64,000 nt of DNA from Eubacteriaceae bacterium (GCA_021770095.1 JAETRQ010000014.1:1-64000), one strand, 5' to 3'; positions 1 through 8,377 are shown, numbered from the stretch's first letter. Made by a program: numbers and translations. The notes: generated by a model not told the origin, from the sequence alone.

Positions 1-23
1 GTCTGCTTGTGTCAAGTAAGGAA

Positions 24-74
24 TAAAAAAAATTTCATTTTTTAGCGAGCCACAGGCAAACTTGCCTATGGCTC
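24..74 (-). terminator. Terminator of the serine recombinase operon
   Basis: A 13-bp stem (47-59 with 62-74, one C/A mismatch, 2-base loop) is followed in the minus direction by an AT-rich tract with a run of U. It lies just after the stop of the last recombinase gene, so it probably ends that operon. Nothing else is visible in bases 1-112. An element attachment site could lie here or beyond the window, but I cannot recognise one. Confidence 0.75.
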
Positions 75-112
75 ATATTTTACCATGCCTTTCCAATAAT
101 TGAAACAGGTTT

Positions 113-1687
113 TCATGCAGTGATTTCAGCCTGAAAAGGATTGCCCACTTTCCATACAATCTCTATGGCATCCTCTCCATAAACAACGACTTTATCAATC
201 AGCATCTTCAATCTGTCCTTATCGAAAGACTCCAGTACGGATAGCTCTGCCAGTTCTTTATCCGGTAATTCCTCCTGCACTGATACTGTCTGCATACTGT
301 CAAGTTCAGCCTGCGCCTCACTCTTGATCTGTTCCAGTTCTTCAAGCCTTACCCTGCCTTTTTCAATCCGAGAAATGTAATCTTCTCTGGTAACTGTTCC
401 GGCTTTATACTGTTCATACAGACGTACTTTTGTGTCTTTCCATCTTGCTTCCTCTTTTGTACTATCTGCAATCGTTGTTTCAAGGACTGCTTTCCGATCA
501 TTCTTTGGAGCCTTTTTGCGGTTATTCCTTGCTTCAATCAGCATATCCGCCATTCCCCTTACCTGACACAAGACTGCATCCTCAAGCTCTTTCTGTGCTA
601 CATTGATTCTCTGGCAATCATTTTTTACCTGTTGTGTACGGCTCCCACAATAGTATTTGTCGTTTTTCCTATTTCTAAGTTTCAGTCCTTTTCCACAGTA
701 CCCACAGATAAAAAAGAGATTTTTCTTTCCCGTTGCCCTGCCGCTCATATCAAGACCGACAATATTATCGTTTGCTTTCTGAAAAATTTCCTTTGACACA
801 AGGGCTTCATGCTGATTTTCTACAATGATCCATTTCTCCCTCGGCTGTTCTACCCGTTTCTTATTGGTGTCCATTCCGCATTTCGCCCTGTTCCAAAACA
901 TTGTGCCAAGATATGTTTCGTCTGTAATAATGTCCTTGACTGAACTGTTGTCCCATATCTTAATCTTCACATGCGGCTGTTTATCAGGGAAATTGTCCCC
1001 TTTGAGTTTGTGGTACATATATCTTGTGGGTATTTCTGCCTCATTAAGCTGCCTTGCAATCTCTGTATGGCTTATCCCATCAGCAGCCATGCGGAAGATT
1101 TTGCGGATTACCCAAGCCACGTTTTCATCAATCAGAAGTTCATGCTTGTTTTCGGGGTTCTTCCTGTATCCATATGGGGCAAACTGCCCCACAAACTCGC
1201 CGTTACGCACCCTTGTATCCCTTGCGGAACGGACTTTCTTTGAAAGGTCAGCACTGTACATTCCATATACAAGGTTTTTTAATGCAACACCCATACCGCC
1301 TGTTGTGCCAAACTTATCATCACTGTCGTAACCGTCATTCACGGATACAAACCGTATCTGCAATATGGGAAAGATATACTCCAAAAAACGCCCTACTTCC
1401 AGATAATCCCTCCCAAAACGGGAGAAGTCCTTGACAACGATCATATTGATATTTCCGCTTTTGGCAGCTTCAATCAGTGCCTGCACCCCCGGTCTGTTGA
1501 AATCGGTGCCGGAATATCCGTCATCGCAAAACTCTGTAATGCTGTACGGCTGTCCCTGCATAAGTTCCTCTGTATGCTTTGTGAGCAGTACCCTTTGTGC
1601 GGAAATGCTGTTGCTGTCCTCTGACTTTTCCTTGTCGCTGTCCTCATTGGAAAGGCGCAGGTAAAGGGCAATCATTATCTTATCCAT
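113..1687 (-). CDS. Large serine recombinase 1 (TnpX-like)
   Basis: Site-specific DNA recombinase that should cut and rejoin attachment sites during excision and integration of the element. The N-terminal resolvase domain (about residues 5-160) carries the YLRLS motif with the likely nucleophile Ser13, and SRFGRD near residue 90. A recombinase domain follows, then a zinc ribbon (CGYCGK with a distal C...C pair near 330-360) and a C-terminal coiled coil. At 524 aa it is a normal length for the TnpX family. Its ATG directly abuts the TAA of the upstream recombinase gene, and a GGAGG site lies inside that gene's end, so the two are probably translationally coupled. It is the last gene of a three-recombinase operon. 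The family call is firm; which reaction each paralogue performs cannot be told from sequence. Confidence 0.95.
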   Translation of the reverse strand: MDKIMIALYLRLSNEDSDKEKSEDSNSISAQRVLLTKHTEELMQGQPYSITEFCDDGYSGTDFNRPGVQALIEAAKSGNINMIVVKDFSRFGRDYLEVGRFLEYIFPILQIRFVSVNDGYDSDDKFGTTGGMGVALKNLVYGMYSADLSKKVRSARDTRVRNGEFVGQFAPYGYRKNPENKHELLIDENVAWVIRKIFRMAADGISHTEIARQLNEAEIPTRYMYHKLKGDNFPDKQPHVKIKIWDNSSVKDIITDETYLGTMFWNRAKCGMDTNKKRVEQPREKWIIVENQHEALVSKEIFQKANDNIVGLDMSGRATGKKNLFFICGYCGKGLKLRNRKNDKYYCGSRTQQVKNDCQRINVAQKELEDAVLCQVRGMADMLIEARNNRKKAPKNDRKAVLETTIADSTKEEARWKDTKVRLYEQYKAGTVTREDYISRIEKGRVRLEELEQIKSEAQAELDSMQTVSVQEELPDKELAELSVLESFDKDRLKMLIDKVVVYGEDAIEIVWKVGNPFQAEITA

Positions 1688-3370
1688 TTAGACCGCCTCC
1701 CTTTCTGCACTCAGGGTTTTCAGGTCATTCAGCACATCATCATATTTTAGGTATACATCAATCCTTGCATCCTCGTGGACTACTACCCTGTCCACAAAAG
1801 CCTCTACCATTTCCCTTGTGAGCTTGCGCTTGTTAAGATATTTTTCCACTACTGCTTTCCAGTCCTCGTCAATATGGTACTCTCTGGAATACGCCGCCTG
1901 TGCTTTCAGCAGTTCATCAAGCCTTGCCGTCAACTCCTTTATTTTTCCTGCATACTTCTCGCTGATCTGGACATACTGCTCTTCGTCAATAAGTTTATCC
2001 CGGTAATCCTCAAAGATGCCCGCCTTGACTTCCGTTGTCTTTTGCAGTTCTTTTCTGATCTTGTCTGCCTCTTTTCCATAAATATCGTATTTTTTGAGGT
2101 TATTTGTTTTGGCGTTCATCCGCCTTACTGTTTCCTCTTTGTCAATGCAGACATTCATGTGTTCATGGATCGTCTCAAATACGATTTTATTGACCGCATC
2201 CAGTGATACCTTATGATTTGTACAGCCCTTTTTTGCCGTATCAAGATAAGTCTTGCATCTGTAAAATTTGTTGACGTGCCTTGTCCCCTCTGTGCGGAAT
2301 CCCATAACCTTGCCGCAGTCGGCACATACAATCTTTTTACCAACCAGATTAAACCGGGCATGGTTAAAACCATTTTTACCATGTGTTGAATGGAAATTAG
2401 CTACATTTTCCGCAAGCCGCTCCTGAACCATGTCAAAATCTTCCCTGCCAATCAATGCTTCATGCGTATTTTCAATGACAATCCATTCTTCCTCTGGCAC
2501 ATTTACAATTTTTCCATTCACCCTGTCCCTCTTGTTATGGACACTTGCACCTACATAAACATAATTTGTAAGAATGGACCTCACTGTTACGCAGTTCCAT
2601 TCCGTATTCATCCCCTCCGGTATCTCATTTCCGAACCGCATCTTTTTGTATGCTGCCGGATTAACCGCTTTTCGGGAGAGCTGTCTTGCAATCTCTTTCA
2701 GGGAGCTGCCCTGTAAAAACAGCCTGAATATCTCCTGTACATTTTCCCTGACATCATCATCCGGCTGAAGGTGTCTGTCCACGTTGACATATCCATACGG
2801 AACTGCACCGGACGAATATTCTCCGTTCTTCCAGTATGCCCGGTGTGCAGACTTCATCTTTTTGGATAGGTCTTTCACATACATCTCATTTACCATGTTT
2901 TTCAGCGGCATGAGCAGTTCTTCGCCGGACTTGTTGGAATCGTAGCCGTCCGTGACCGCTATGAACCTCACGTCAAAGAATGGAAATACCCTCTCAATGT
3001 AGTTGCCTGTCTCAACATAGTTCCTGCCAAGCCTTGACAAATCCTTTACGACAATGCAGTTGAACAATCCGCTGCGCATATCCCTTATCATTTCCTCAAA
3101 GCCCGGTCTTTCAAAGTTTGTGCCGGAATAGGAAACGTCAGCGTACTCCTTACACACAACCATATCGTCATTCTCTGCCACGAACTTCCGTAGCAGCTCC
3201 ATCTGTGTCTCTATCGTTGCCCGCTCCCTGTTGGCTTCTGTTTCTTCGGAAAGCCTTGCATACAGGGCAGCTTTATAGCAGGCGGTTTTTGCCGGAGCCG
3301 GAACCGTTGCAGCCTGACCGCCTAAATCACTGACATTGACAAAATCAACTTTCTTTGACTTCCTAGCCAT
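1688..3370 (-). CDS. Large serine recombinase 2
   Basis: 560-aa serine recombinase. The start at 3370 (MARKSKK...) follows a strong GGAAGGAGG site; a longer open frame upstream to 3490 overlaps the previous recombinase and looks like a shadow. The resolvase domain begins near residue 32 with YARLS (nucleophile likely Ser41) and has SRLGRN further on. A zinc-ribbon pair (CADCGK ... YRCKT) and a coiled-coil C-terminus complete the family layout. The extra 30-residue N-terminal tail is not shared with its two neighbours. Two bases separate its start from the stop of recombinase 3. Co-transcription of three different large serine recombinases suggests they cooperate, for example as integrase plus excision partners; that is inference. 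Confidence 0.94.
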   Translation of the reverse strand: MARKSKKVDFVNVSDLGGQAATVPAPAKTACYKAALYARLSEETEANRERATIETQMELLRKFVAENDDMVVCKEYADVSYSGTNFERPGFEEMIRDMRSGLFNCIVVKDLSRLGRNYVETGNYIERVFPFFDVRFIAVTDGYDSNKSGEELLMPLKNMVNEMYVKDLSKKMKSAHRAYWKNGEYSSGAVPYGYVNVDRHLQPDDDVRENVQEIFRLFLQGSSLKEIARQLSRKAVNPAAYKKMRFGNEIPEGMNTEWNCVTVRSILTNYVYVGASVHNKRDRVNGKIVNVPEEEWIVIENTHEALIGREDFDMVQERLAENVANFHSTHGKNGFNHARFNLVGKKIVCADCGKVMGFRTEGTRHVNKFYRCKTYLDTAKKGCTNHKVSLDAVNKIVFETIHEHMNVCIDKEETVRRMNAKTNNLKKYDIYGKEADKIRKELQKTTEVKAGIFEDYRDKLIDEEQYVQISEKYAGKIKELTARLDELLKAQAAYSREYHIDEDWKAVVEKYLNKRKLTREMVEAFVDRVVVHEDARIDVYLKYDDVLNDLKTLSAEREAV

Positions 3371-3371
3371 G

Positions 3372-5063
3372 CTACACCGCCTCCTTCCATTCAAACCGTA
3401 CCCTGCCCTGTTCGTCACAGACAGTCTCACAGCCCGCCTTTTGCAGATTGTCAATAATCTCCTTATAACAGTCCCCAAAGCTGAAAACAACCTCTATACT
3501 GCCCTTGTCGATTACCTTTACCCTGTCAATCAGTTCCACAGCCACATTCCTTGTCAGTCTGTCGATGTCCTGATGCTCTGCGAAATAATCAAGCCATTTG
3601 TATTTGTCCGTATTTGAAGCAAGTATATCCTTAATCTCCTGCTTCATTTTCCGCACCGCATCCTCTGCCAAGTTCCTTTTCTGCGTGTATGCCTCATGCA
3701 GCTCCATGTAGTCCTCTTTTGACACGATACCGTCCTTCATATCCTCATAGAGCATATTTCTAAGTTCCATGCACCGCCCAATCTCTGTTTCTTTCTGTTC
3801 AATGCGCTTTTCCAGTTCCCTGATGTCCAGTTCCTGAAAAGGGATTGTTGAAACCTTTTCCATGACCTGTTTCAAGTCAAGAATGTTGCTGATCTGAACC
3901 CTTAAAAGCTGCAAAACCGTTTCTTCCAGTCTATCCACTGCGATACGGTGGTTGCTGCACTCTTTTGTCTCCTTGTTGCGGGAACATACATAATACTGGT
4001 ATTTCTTCCCTCCGGCACAGGCGTTCTTCCTTACCATCGCCGCACCGCAGTCGGCACAGACAATCAGCCCTGCAAGCGGATATACTTCTGACTGTTTCGG
4101 TGAAATCCTTGTGTCCATGCCGAGAAGCCGCTGCACGATGGAAAAGTCCCTGTCTGAAATAATAGCTTCATGGTTCTTCTCTATCCTTACCCAGTCCTTT
4201 TCCGGCTTTAAAATGGTCTTTTTGACCTTATGGTTGGGTGTTGTCTGCCTGCCCTGTACCAGATTGCCGATGTAAAGTTCATTCTCTAATATCCGCCTGA
4301 CCGTTACAGAACTCCATACCGCCTTGTCGCTGGTCTTGAAACTGGTCTGATAATTACTGCCCGTTGCGCTCTTATATTCCATAGGGGAAAGAACACCCAT
4401 ATCATTCAGCCTGTTTGCAATGGCATCCTGGCTGAGTCCGTGCAGCTTCATTCTGAAAATATCTTTTACAATGCCTGCCGCAATCGGATCAATAATCAGG
4501 CTGTTCCTGTCATTTTCGCTTTTCTGATACCCATAAGGGGCAAAGGAGCCGATAAATTCCCCGTTTTTCCTTTTTACTTCCAAGTGGCTCCGTATCTTTA
4601 CGGAAATATCACGGCAGTACGCATCGTTGATTAAATTTTTGAAAGGGATAATAATTTCATCTGCCTGCTCTTTCCCATTCAGACTGTCATAGTTGTCATT
4701 GATGGCAATGAAACGAACCCCCAATGCGGGGAACAGCCGCTCAATGTATCTGCCGGAATCAATGTATTCACGCCCGAAACGGGAAAGGTCTTTCACAATG
4801 ACACAATCCACAATGCCTTTTTTGATGTCCTCAAGCATCAGCTTAAATGCAGGACGCTCAAAATTAGAGCCTGAATAGCCGTCGTCAACCCGTTCCGACA
4901 CGACTTCAATATCTTCTTTGTCCTTCAGGAAATCACGGATAAGATTTTTCTGATTTGAAATGCTGTTGCTCTCTGCCTTCACAGCATTGGAAACATCGCC
5001 ATCTTCCTTAGATAATCTAACGTAGATGGCTGCATGGTAGATTTTCTTAATCTTGTTACTCAT
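3372..5063 (-). CDS. Large serine recombinase 3
   Basis: 563-aa serine recombinase and first gene of the three-recombinase operon. YVRLS near the N-terminus gives the likely nucleophile Ser18, and IVKDLSRFGREY is the second catalytic block. A recombinase domain, a zinc ribbon (CADCGA ... YYVCSRN) and a long C-terminal coiled coil follow. The start ATG at 5063 has a good AAAGGAG site. The 140 bases upstream hold the operon promoter region, where no clear -35/-10 pair stood out. Length and motifs are normal for TnpX-type recombinases. The protein is only distantly similar to its two neighbours, so the triplet is not a recent duplication. Confidence 0.95.
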   Translation of the reverse strand: MSNKIKKIYHAAIYVRLSKEDGDVSNAVKAESNSISNQKNLIRDFLKDKEDIEVVSERVDDGYSGSNFERPAFKLMLEDIKKGIVDCVIVKDLSRFGREYIDSGRYIERLFPALGVRFIAINDNYDSLNGKEQADEIIIPFKNLINDAYCRDISVKIRSHLEVKRKNGEFIGSFAPYGYQKSENDRNSLIIDPIAAGIVKDIFRMKLHGLSQDAIANRLNDMGVLSPMEYKSATGSNYQTSFKTSDKAVWSSVTVRRILENELYIGNLVQGRQTTPNHKVKKTILKPEKDWVRIEKNHEAIISDRDFSIVQRLLGMDTRISPKQSEVYPLAGLIVCADCGAAMVRKNACAGGKKYQYYVCSRNKETKECSNHRIAVDRLEETVLQLLRVQISNILDLKQVMEKVSTIPFQELDIRELEKRIEQKETEIGRCMELRNMLYEDMKDGIVSKEDYMELHEAYTQKRNLAEDAVRKMKQEIKDILASNTDKYKWLDYFAEHQDIDRLTRNVAVELIDRVKVIDKGSIEVVFSFGDCYKEIIDNLQKAGCETVCDEQGRVRFEWKEAV

Positions 5064-5205
5064 GTTACCACTCCTTTTGATTTTCTAAGTCAGAAAACCC
5101 GAAAGGGAGTGCCTGTTTAGTCCCAAGTTAGAAATAATGAAATTTAGTCCTAACGCTATTCTAGCACACCCTGCGGATTATTTCCACCAGATTCTGAAAA
5201 AATTT

Positions 5206-5451
5206 TTATACGGACAGGAGCATATTTTCAAATGCCTCATTAAAGGATATGCCGCCCGTAAAGCGGACCTTGACTTTCATGCTGCCGACACGCACCAGAT
5301 AGGGATTGCCGACCTTTTTAAGATACTGCTGTTTCCTTTCTTCCAGTGGCAGATTCCGGTCTATCTGAATCCCGCTTATGTCTGTCAGTCCTTCCAGTTC
5401 TACGTCCGAAAAGTCTGTATCGAGCATTTTTCTATATTCTTCTGCCGTCAT
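5206..5451 (-). CDS. Small ICE protein, DUF6870-like
   Basis: 81-aa acidic protein beginning MTAEEYRKMLDTDFSDVE. The start at 5451 is chosen because GGGAGG ends 7 bases before it. The pattern of an N-terminal helix, a central TDISGIQID segment and a C-terminal KVRFTGG strand recalls the DUF6870 family found on Firmicute conjugative elements; I assign this from memory with moderate confidence. No catalytic motif is visible. It lies between the recombinase operon and other small ICE genes. Two short GC-rich hairpins (5476-5516) separate it from the upstream gene. Confidence 0.7.
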   Translation of the reverse strand: MTAEEYRKMLDTDFSDVELEGLTDISGIQIDRNLPLEERKQQYLKKVGNPYLVRVGSMKVKVRFTGGISFNEAFENMLLSV

Positions 5452-5474
5452 TGCGTTACCTCCCAATAAAAATA

Positions 5475-5520
5475 CTGCCGGATGTTTCCGGCAGCTATGT
5501 ATGCCGGACTGCTGATCCGG
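5475..5520 (-). repeat. Pair of GC-rich intergenic hairpins
   Basis: Two inverted repeats lie back to back: CTGCCGG...CCGGCAG and GCCGG...CCGGC. There is no U-run, so these look like mRNA processing or stability structures between two genes rather than terminators. A related hairpin occurs at 6008-6044. Confidence 0.55.
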
Positions 5521-5543
5521 CTATGAAAGGTCTGCTGAATATT

Positions 5544-5942
5544 TTACCCCCTGCTTGCTTCAAGCCTCTTTTCAAAATTCCTGTATATTTCCTTGTCTAC
5601 CCACTCCACATATTCTTTAATGTCAATCAGACCTTTCAGGTCATAAATCTGTGAGCGCATAAACTGTTCCACCTGTTCGGGAGTGTTTTCTCCCTGTCCT
5701 GTCAGTTTCGCAGTCAGCTTTTTCCTGATTTCATCCTGTACAGCCTGCGGCATTGCGGGTATATAGTATGGCGGTAAATATGGCACATTCCTCTGCATTA
5801 CCGCATCTTCATATTGATAGCTTTTCTCAAACTCAAGCAAAAACTTCCGTATCTGGACTCTGGCTTTTCCCTTGTTCTCATCACTGACAAGCTCCGTCAG
5901 ACCGTCAAAGAACTGAACCAGTTCCCATTTTGTAAAACCCAT
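5544..5942 (-). CDS. Conserved ICE hypothetical protein (helical)
   Basis: 132-aa protein starting MGFTKWELVQFFDGL at 5942, with an AAAGGAG site about ten bases upstream; the longer frame to 6038 covers a GC-rich hairpin and is unlikely to be coding. It is predicted mostly helical, with a proline-rich loop (PYLPPYYIPAMP) near the middle and several Trp/Tyr residues near the C-terminus. I do not recognise a functional domain. The position among small ICE accessory genes suggests a mobility or maintenance role, but nothing in the sequence shows it. Confidence 0.75.
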   Translation of the reverse strand: MGFTKWELVQFFDGLTELVSDENKGKARVQIRKFLLEFEKSYQYEDAVMQRNVPYLPPYYIPAMPQAVQDEIRKKLTAKLTGQGENTPEQVEQFMRSQIYDLKGLIDIKEYVEWVDKEIYRNFEKRLEASRG

Positions 5943-6007
5943 TCCTGCATACTCCTTTCGTCCTGCAATCCTCCATTCATTTTGATCTGAATGACATAAT
6001 CCTGCCC

Positions 6008-6044
6008 CTGCCGGGCAGATATGTAAACAGCCGGACATCTGCCC
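6008..6044 (-). repeat. GC-rich hairpin between small ICE genes
   Basis: A perfect 11-bp stem (GCCGGGCAGAT paired with ATCTGCCCGGC) lies between the 37-residue membrane peptide gene and the helical protein gene. No U-run follows in the minus direction, so a role in mRNA processing is more likely than termination. Confidence 0.6.
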
Positions 6045-6087
6045 GGCTTTATAAAATCCTGTCTTTCACGTTGTTATCGTTATCATT

Positions 6088-6201
6088 CTAATACATGCGC
6101 CCGTATTTTCTGCCCTTTCTGAAAGCAGCCGTCCCAAAAACAGCGAGTACGGATAAAACCAGACATACGCCTGCTGCCACAAAAATCTTAATTCTGCTCA
6201 T
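6088..6201 (-). CDS. 37-residue single-span membrane peptide
   Basis: A short open frame with GGAAAGG nine bases before its ATG. The product begins MSRIKIF, has one hydrophobic stretch (residues 5-25, rich in V, A, L and F) and ends with a basic tail FRKGRKYGRMY. That is the layout of a small inner-membrane protein. It lies 15 bases after the stop of the MazF-like gene, so it is probably in the same transcript. I cannot name a family. Ribosome site, spacing and composition favour a real gene, but there is no independent evidence of expression. Confidence 0.5.
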   Translation of the reverse strand: MSRIKIFVAAGVCLVLSVLAVFGTAAFRKGRKYGRMY

Positions 6202-6216
6202 ATTTACCGCCTTTCC

Positions 6217-6585
6217 TTATTCGTTGTACCTGTCAAACACGCCCACCTGCACCTGTACGCCCTCTGTGATCCGCCCAAGCGTTTCTTCATCAACCTTTCC
6301 CATGTGTTCTATGATACGGTCAAAGTTCAGTGCTGTTACCTGTTCGCATAATGCGATGCTGTGCTGGTCCAGTCCCTCCGTCTTATATGACGATATGAAT
6401 ACATGGGTGGGCAGGTTCTGTTTCTTGTAAATCTTAGTAGACAGCGGAACTACCGTAATGACAGTGCTGTGCTTGTTTGCCCTGTTGTTACTGACTACCA
6501 CCACCGGGCGCATACCGCCCTGCATACTTCCCTGATACTGTACTCCCAAATCTGCATACAATATATCGCCTCTCCTTATTTTCAT
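6217..6585 (-). CDS. mazF: MazF/PemK-family toxin
   Basis: 122-aa protein of the PemK/MazF endoribonuclease fold. It shows the family blocks RRGDILYADLG (N-terminus), GGMRPVVVVSNN (conserved RPvlivs strand), TVVPLSTKI and CEQVTALNFDRI. Family members cut mRNA at short motifs and are normally silenced by an antitoxin. The start at 6585 overlaps by one base the TGA of the upstream gene (TGATG), implying translational coupling. The upstream product is resolvase-like and does not resemble a known MazE, so the antitoxin is either unrecognised or absent. MazF-like genes without an evident partner are common on Firmicute conjugative elements. Confidence 0.9.
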   Translation of the reverse strand: MKIRRGDILYADLGVQYQGSMQGGMRPVVVVSNNRANKHSTVITVVPLSTKIYKKQNLPTHVFISSYKTEGLDQHSIALCEQVTALNFDRIIEHMGKVDEETLGRITEGVQVQVGVFDRYNE

Positions 6586-7013
6586 CAGCAGCCTTTGTCT
6601 CCGCCCCATATCGGTCTTTCCTTATCGGCAGGACACTTTGTTGTATCATAGATGTGATACTGCATGGTGGAAAGCTCAAAAAAACCAACACCAATGTTGG
6701 CAGCGTCATACATAAATTCTTCCAGATCGGACTCGTCCGCCGTGATGTCAGCCATGTTCTCCACGACAACCGTATCATACTGCCCCGTAATCAGGCGGGT
6801 AATCAGCATGTTTACCGCATCCCTGTCAATGTCACGGTTCGGTCCCTTGTTGACGATAGTTTCATTCATTAACGCTACCCCTGCCATGCTACACTTCTGA
6901 CGGTTCTGCTGAATGATCTGGCGGATATTGCTTTCTGACTTGTTGGAGTTCATAAACATGACTGCCGGATGCACCAGCAAGCCAAGCTCAAAACTTTTTA
7001 CATTACTGCACAT
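6585..7013 (-). CDS. Resolvase-like small protein without catalytic serine
   Basis: 142-aa protein. The ATG at 7013 follows AGGTG at usual spacing; a GTG three codons upstream is less likely. The segment TGQYDTVVVENMADITADESDLEEFMYDAANIGVGFFEL strongly recalls the second half of the serine-resolvase catalytic domain (the VVxxxxDlsRd region followed by GV.F). The N-terminal YxRxS nucleophile motif is missing, and there is no DNA-binding domain. It may be a catalytically dead recombinase fragment or a regulator of recombination. Its stop overlaps the mazF start. (The quoted stretch is described, not a full alignment.). Confidence 0.7.
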   Translation of the reverse strand: MCSNVKSFELGLLVHPAVMFMNSNKSESNIRQIIQQNRQKCSMAGVALMNETIVNKGPNRDIDRDAVNMLITRLITGQYDTVVVENMADITADESDLEEFMYDAANIGVGFFELSTMQYHIYDTTKCPADKERPIWGGDKGC

Positions 7014-7076
7014 AATAATCACCTATACTTTCTCATATTTTCATTGACTGAAACAAAAGAGAAGTTTTTGCCGGCA

Positions 7077-7149
7077 TTATCCTCTCATACAGGAAAGCCT
7101 TGTCTGCTGTTATCTGATAACTGCAAGGCTTGCCTGTATCAGAGGATAA
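7077..7149. repeat. Long imperfect hairpin (about 26-bp stem)
   Basis: Two 26-base arms (7077-7102 and 7124-7149) pair with about two mismatches around a 21-base loop. A second small hairpin (7151-7166, GTGGCG...CGCCAC) follows directly. It lies upstream of the 6585-7013 gene. The size exceeds an ordinary terminator; candidates are a structured RNA, a transfer-origin-like or single-strand origin structure, or a mobile element end. Confidence 0.65.
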
Positions 7150-7166
7150 CGTGGCGTTTCCGCCAC

Positions 7167-7657
7167 ATTACCCCTCTGTTCAATCTGAAAATATCAGACT
7201 GGCTCTCGCTTGTCCCCGAACCGGGTAACATACACTGGGACGGCTCCATCCCACACTACGCCTCCGTCATGCCCAACCAGACGAAATCCGCAGGCAGCCA
7301 CTCCCGAAAAATGCTTTTCGCTAAAATTCCGGCGCCGTTCTATCTCATTACCTCTGACTGCCATGCCAGTAGGCACAATCCTCTGCTCTTAAAAACTTAC
7401 GTTTTTTACCTTCACGGGCAACAATGTTATCCATTGCAGGTATGTCGTCGCACGAAATGGGATTCTGCCACCCCTTTATCCCCACATAAGCATGAACGGA
7501 TAAAAAGGCGAAAATAAAATCGGGTGTATGCGTGTCCTATAAAATTGTTTTGGCTTTTTCAAGCCTGCAACTATCATAACTGAAAGGGAGTTGTTTTCAG
7601 AGTGCCAGTATCCGCTATTTATAGCTGATATATGCCACCTTGACTATCAGACAGAAA
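7167..7657. other. Non-coding or degraded stretch, no gene called
   Basis: About 490 bases of mixed composition. Short frames exist on both strands (a 60-residue minus-strand frame at 7194-7376 and a longer plus-strand frame from 6969 to 7517), but they lack convincing ribosome sites or family features. The base composition changes here from backbone-like to AT-rich, so the cargo boundary probably falls in or just after this stretch. I see nothing else that can be supported. Confidence 0.4.
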
Positions 7658-7658
7658 A

Positions 7659-7701
7659 CAAAAAAAGACCAGACTCCAAATTATAATCCGAAGTCTGATC
7701 T
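7659..7701 (-). terminator. Terminator of the 7844-8308 gene
   Basis: A 10-bp stem (AGACCAGACT with AGTCTGATCT) is followed in the minus direction by a U-run. It lies about 140 bases after the stop codon, beyond the conserved 3' element at 7766-7816. Confidence 0.7.
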
Positions 7702-7765
7702 ATTCTCATAAGAGCCAAAACACATTATTATGATATATATTTAGTCTCCTATGTACGATAATTTT

Positions 7766-7816
7766 TTATGCGGTTCTTCTGTCAATCATAACCGTCTCGC
7801 TCTCTCGAAAGTCCAA
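7766..7816 (-). ncRNA. Conserved 3' element, copy 1
   Basis: This roughly 50-base stretch between a cargo gene stop and its terminator is similar to two others at 45421-45475 and 47301-47355. Read on the minus strand it can form a short first hairpin and a second one with the loop GATTGACAGA. In this copy the second stem is CGGTT/AACCG, whereas copy 2 uses GATTC/GAATC. Such paired changes suggest selection on RNA structure. An alternative is a short conserved reading frame ending DRRTA-stop. Confidence 0.5.
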
Positions 7817-7843
7817 GCGATTTATTTATTAGAGCTAACGCTC

Positions 7844-8308
7844 CTACTTATCCAGAAATCCTAAAAACTTTTTCCATTCCATATAGCCCTTTAAATCTCC
7901 GTAGCTGTACTTCGACTGCATAATCTCGTTCACTATCTTTACCCAGTCTGTTTTCTCTGAAAAGCTCCATGAAGCGGTATTTCTCTGCTCTGCATTTTTT
8001 ACGGCTTTTGCGACTGCGGCTTTCAGCACTGTATCTTCAAAACTGCCTTTTCCACTTTCTTTCAGGCTGGCAGTGTACGCATACATTTCAGCCGTATCAC
8101 AATTTTTAGGATCTACCTTTGACGCATCTACCATCCGTTCAGTGACATTTCCCGTCTTATCCCATATTTTCACTTTATATACGGGATTTTCCGAATCAAA
8201 ATCTTGTGTTTTATAAACGGAAATAGATGATCCAGTTACAACCTCCGCTCCTGAGAATACTGTAATATCACCCGTTTCTTTATCTGCACCATGAAGAGTA
8301 GCAGTCAC
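7844..8308 (-). CDS. Leaderless cargo protein, paralogue of 47389-47928; 5' end doubtful
   Basis: 154-aa hydrophilic protein without signal peptide. Its middle resembles the protein at 47389-47928: both have a DSENPV/DENPV block, then a D-G-ER pattern and a conserved V-P-N...EM block at similar spacing, so the two are paralogues. The only in-frame start is GTG at 8308, three codons after a stop, while the good TAGGAGG site lies about 17 bases upstream. In the frame that fits this ribosome site one reads SIRSG, similar to the paralogue's N-terminal MHIGSG. A small frameshift or lost start codon near 8310 is therefore likely, and the gene may be damaged. It has its own tandem-box promoter at 8378-8446. 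Function unknown. Confidence 0.6.
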   Translation of the reverse strand: MTATLHGADKETGDITVFSGAEVVTGSSISVYKTQDFDSENPVYKVKIWDKTGNVTERMVDASKVDPKNCDTAEMYAYTASLKESGKGSFEDTVLKAAVAKAVKNAEQRNTASWSFSEKTDWVKIVNEIMQSKYSYGDLKGYMEWKKFLGFLDK

Positions 8309-8377
8309 CTGATCTTATGCTTGTACTACTTCCTCCTAATTAAATGAATTTAAAATAACTACCATTCCCTATCACAA

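Noticed and set aside
1-112. Element attachment site at the left edge
   Set aside because: Serine-integrase att sites would be expected near here, but no repeat partner is inside the window, so it cannot be supported.
3371-3490. Extended N-terminus of recombinase 2
   Set aside because: The extra 40 residues overlap recombinase 3 out of frame; the start at 3370 has a strong ribosome site.
6969-7517. 182-codon plus-strand frame
   Set aside because: No ribosome site, no family pattern, and it crosses the long hairpin and a real minus-strand gene start.
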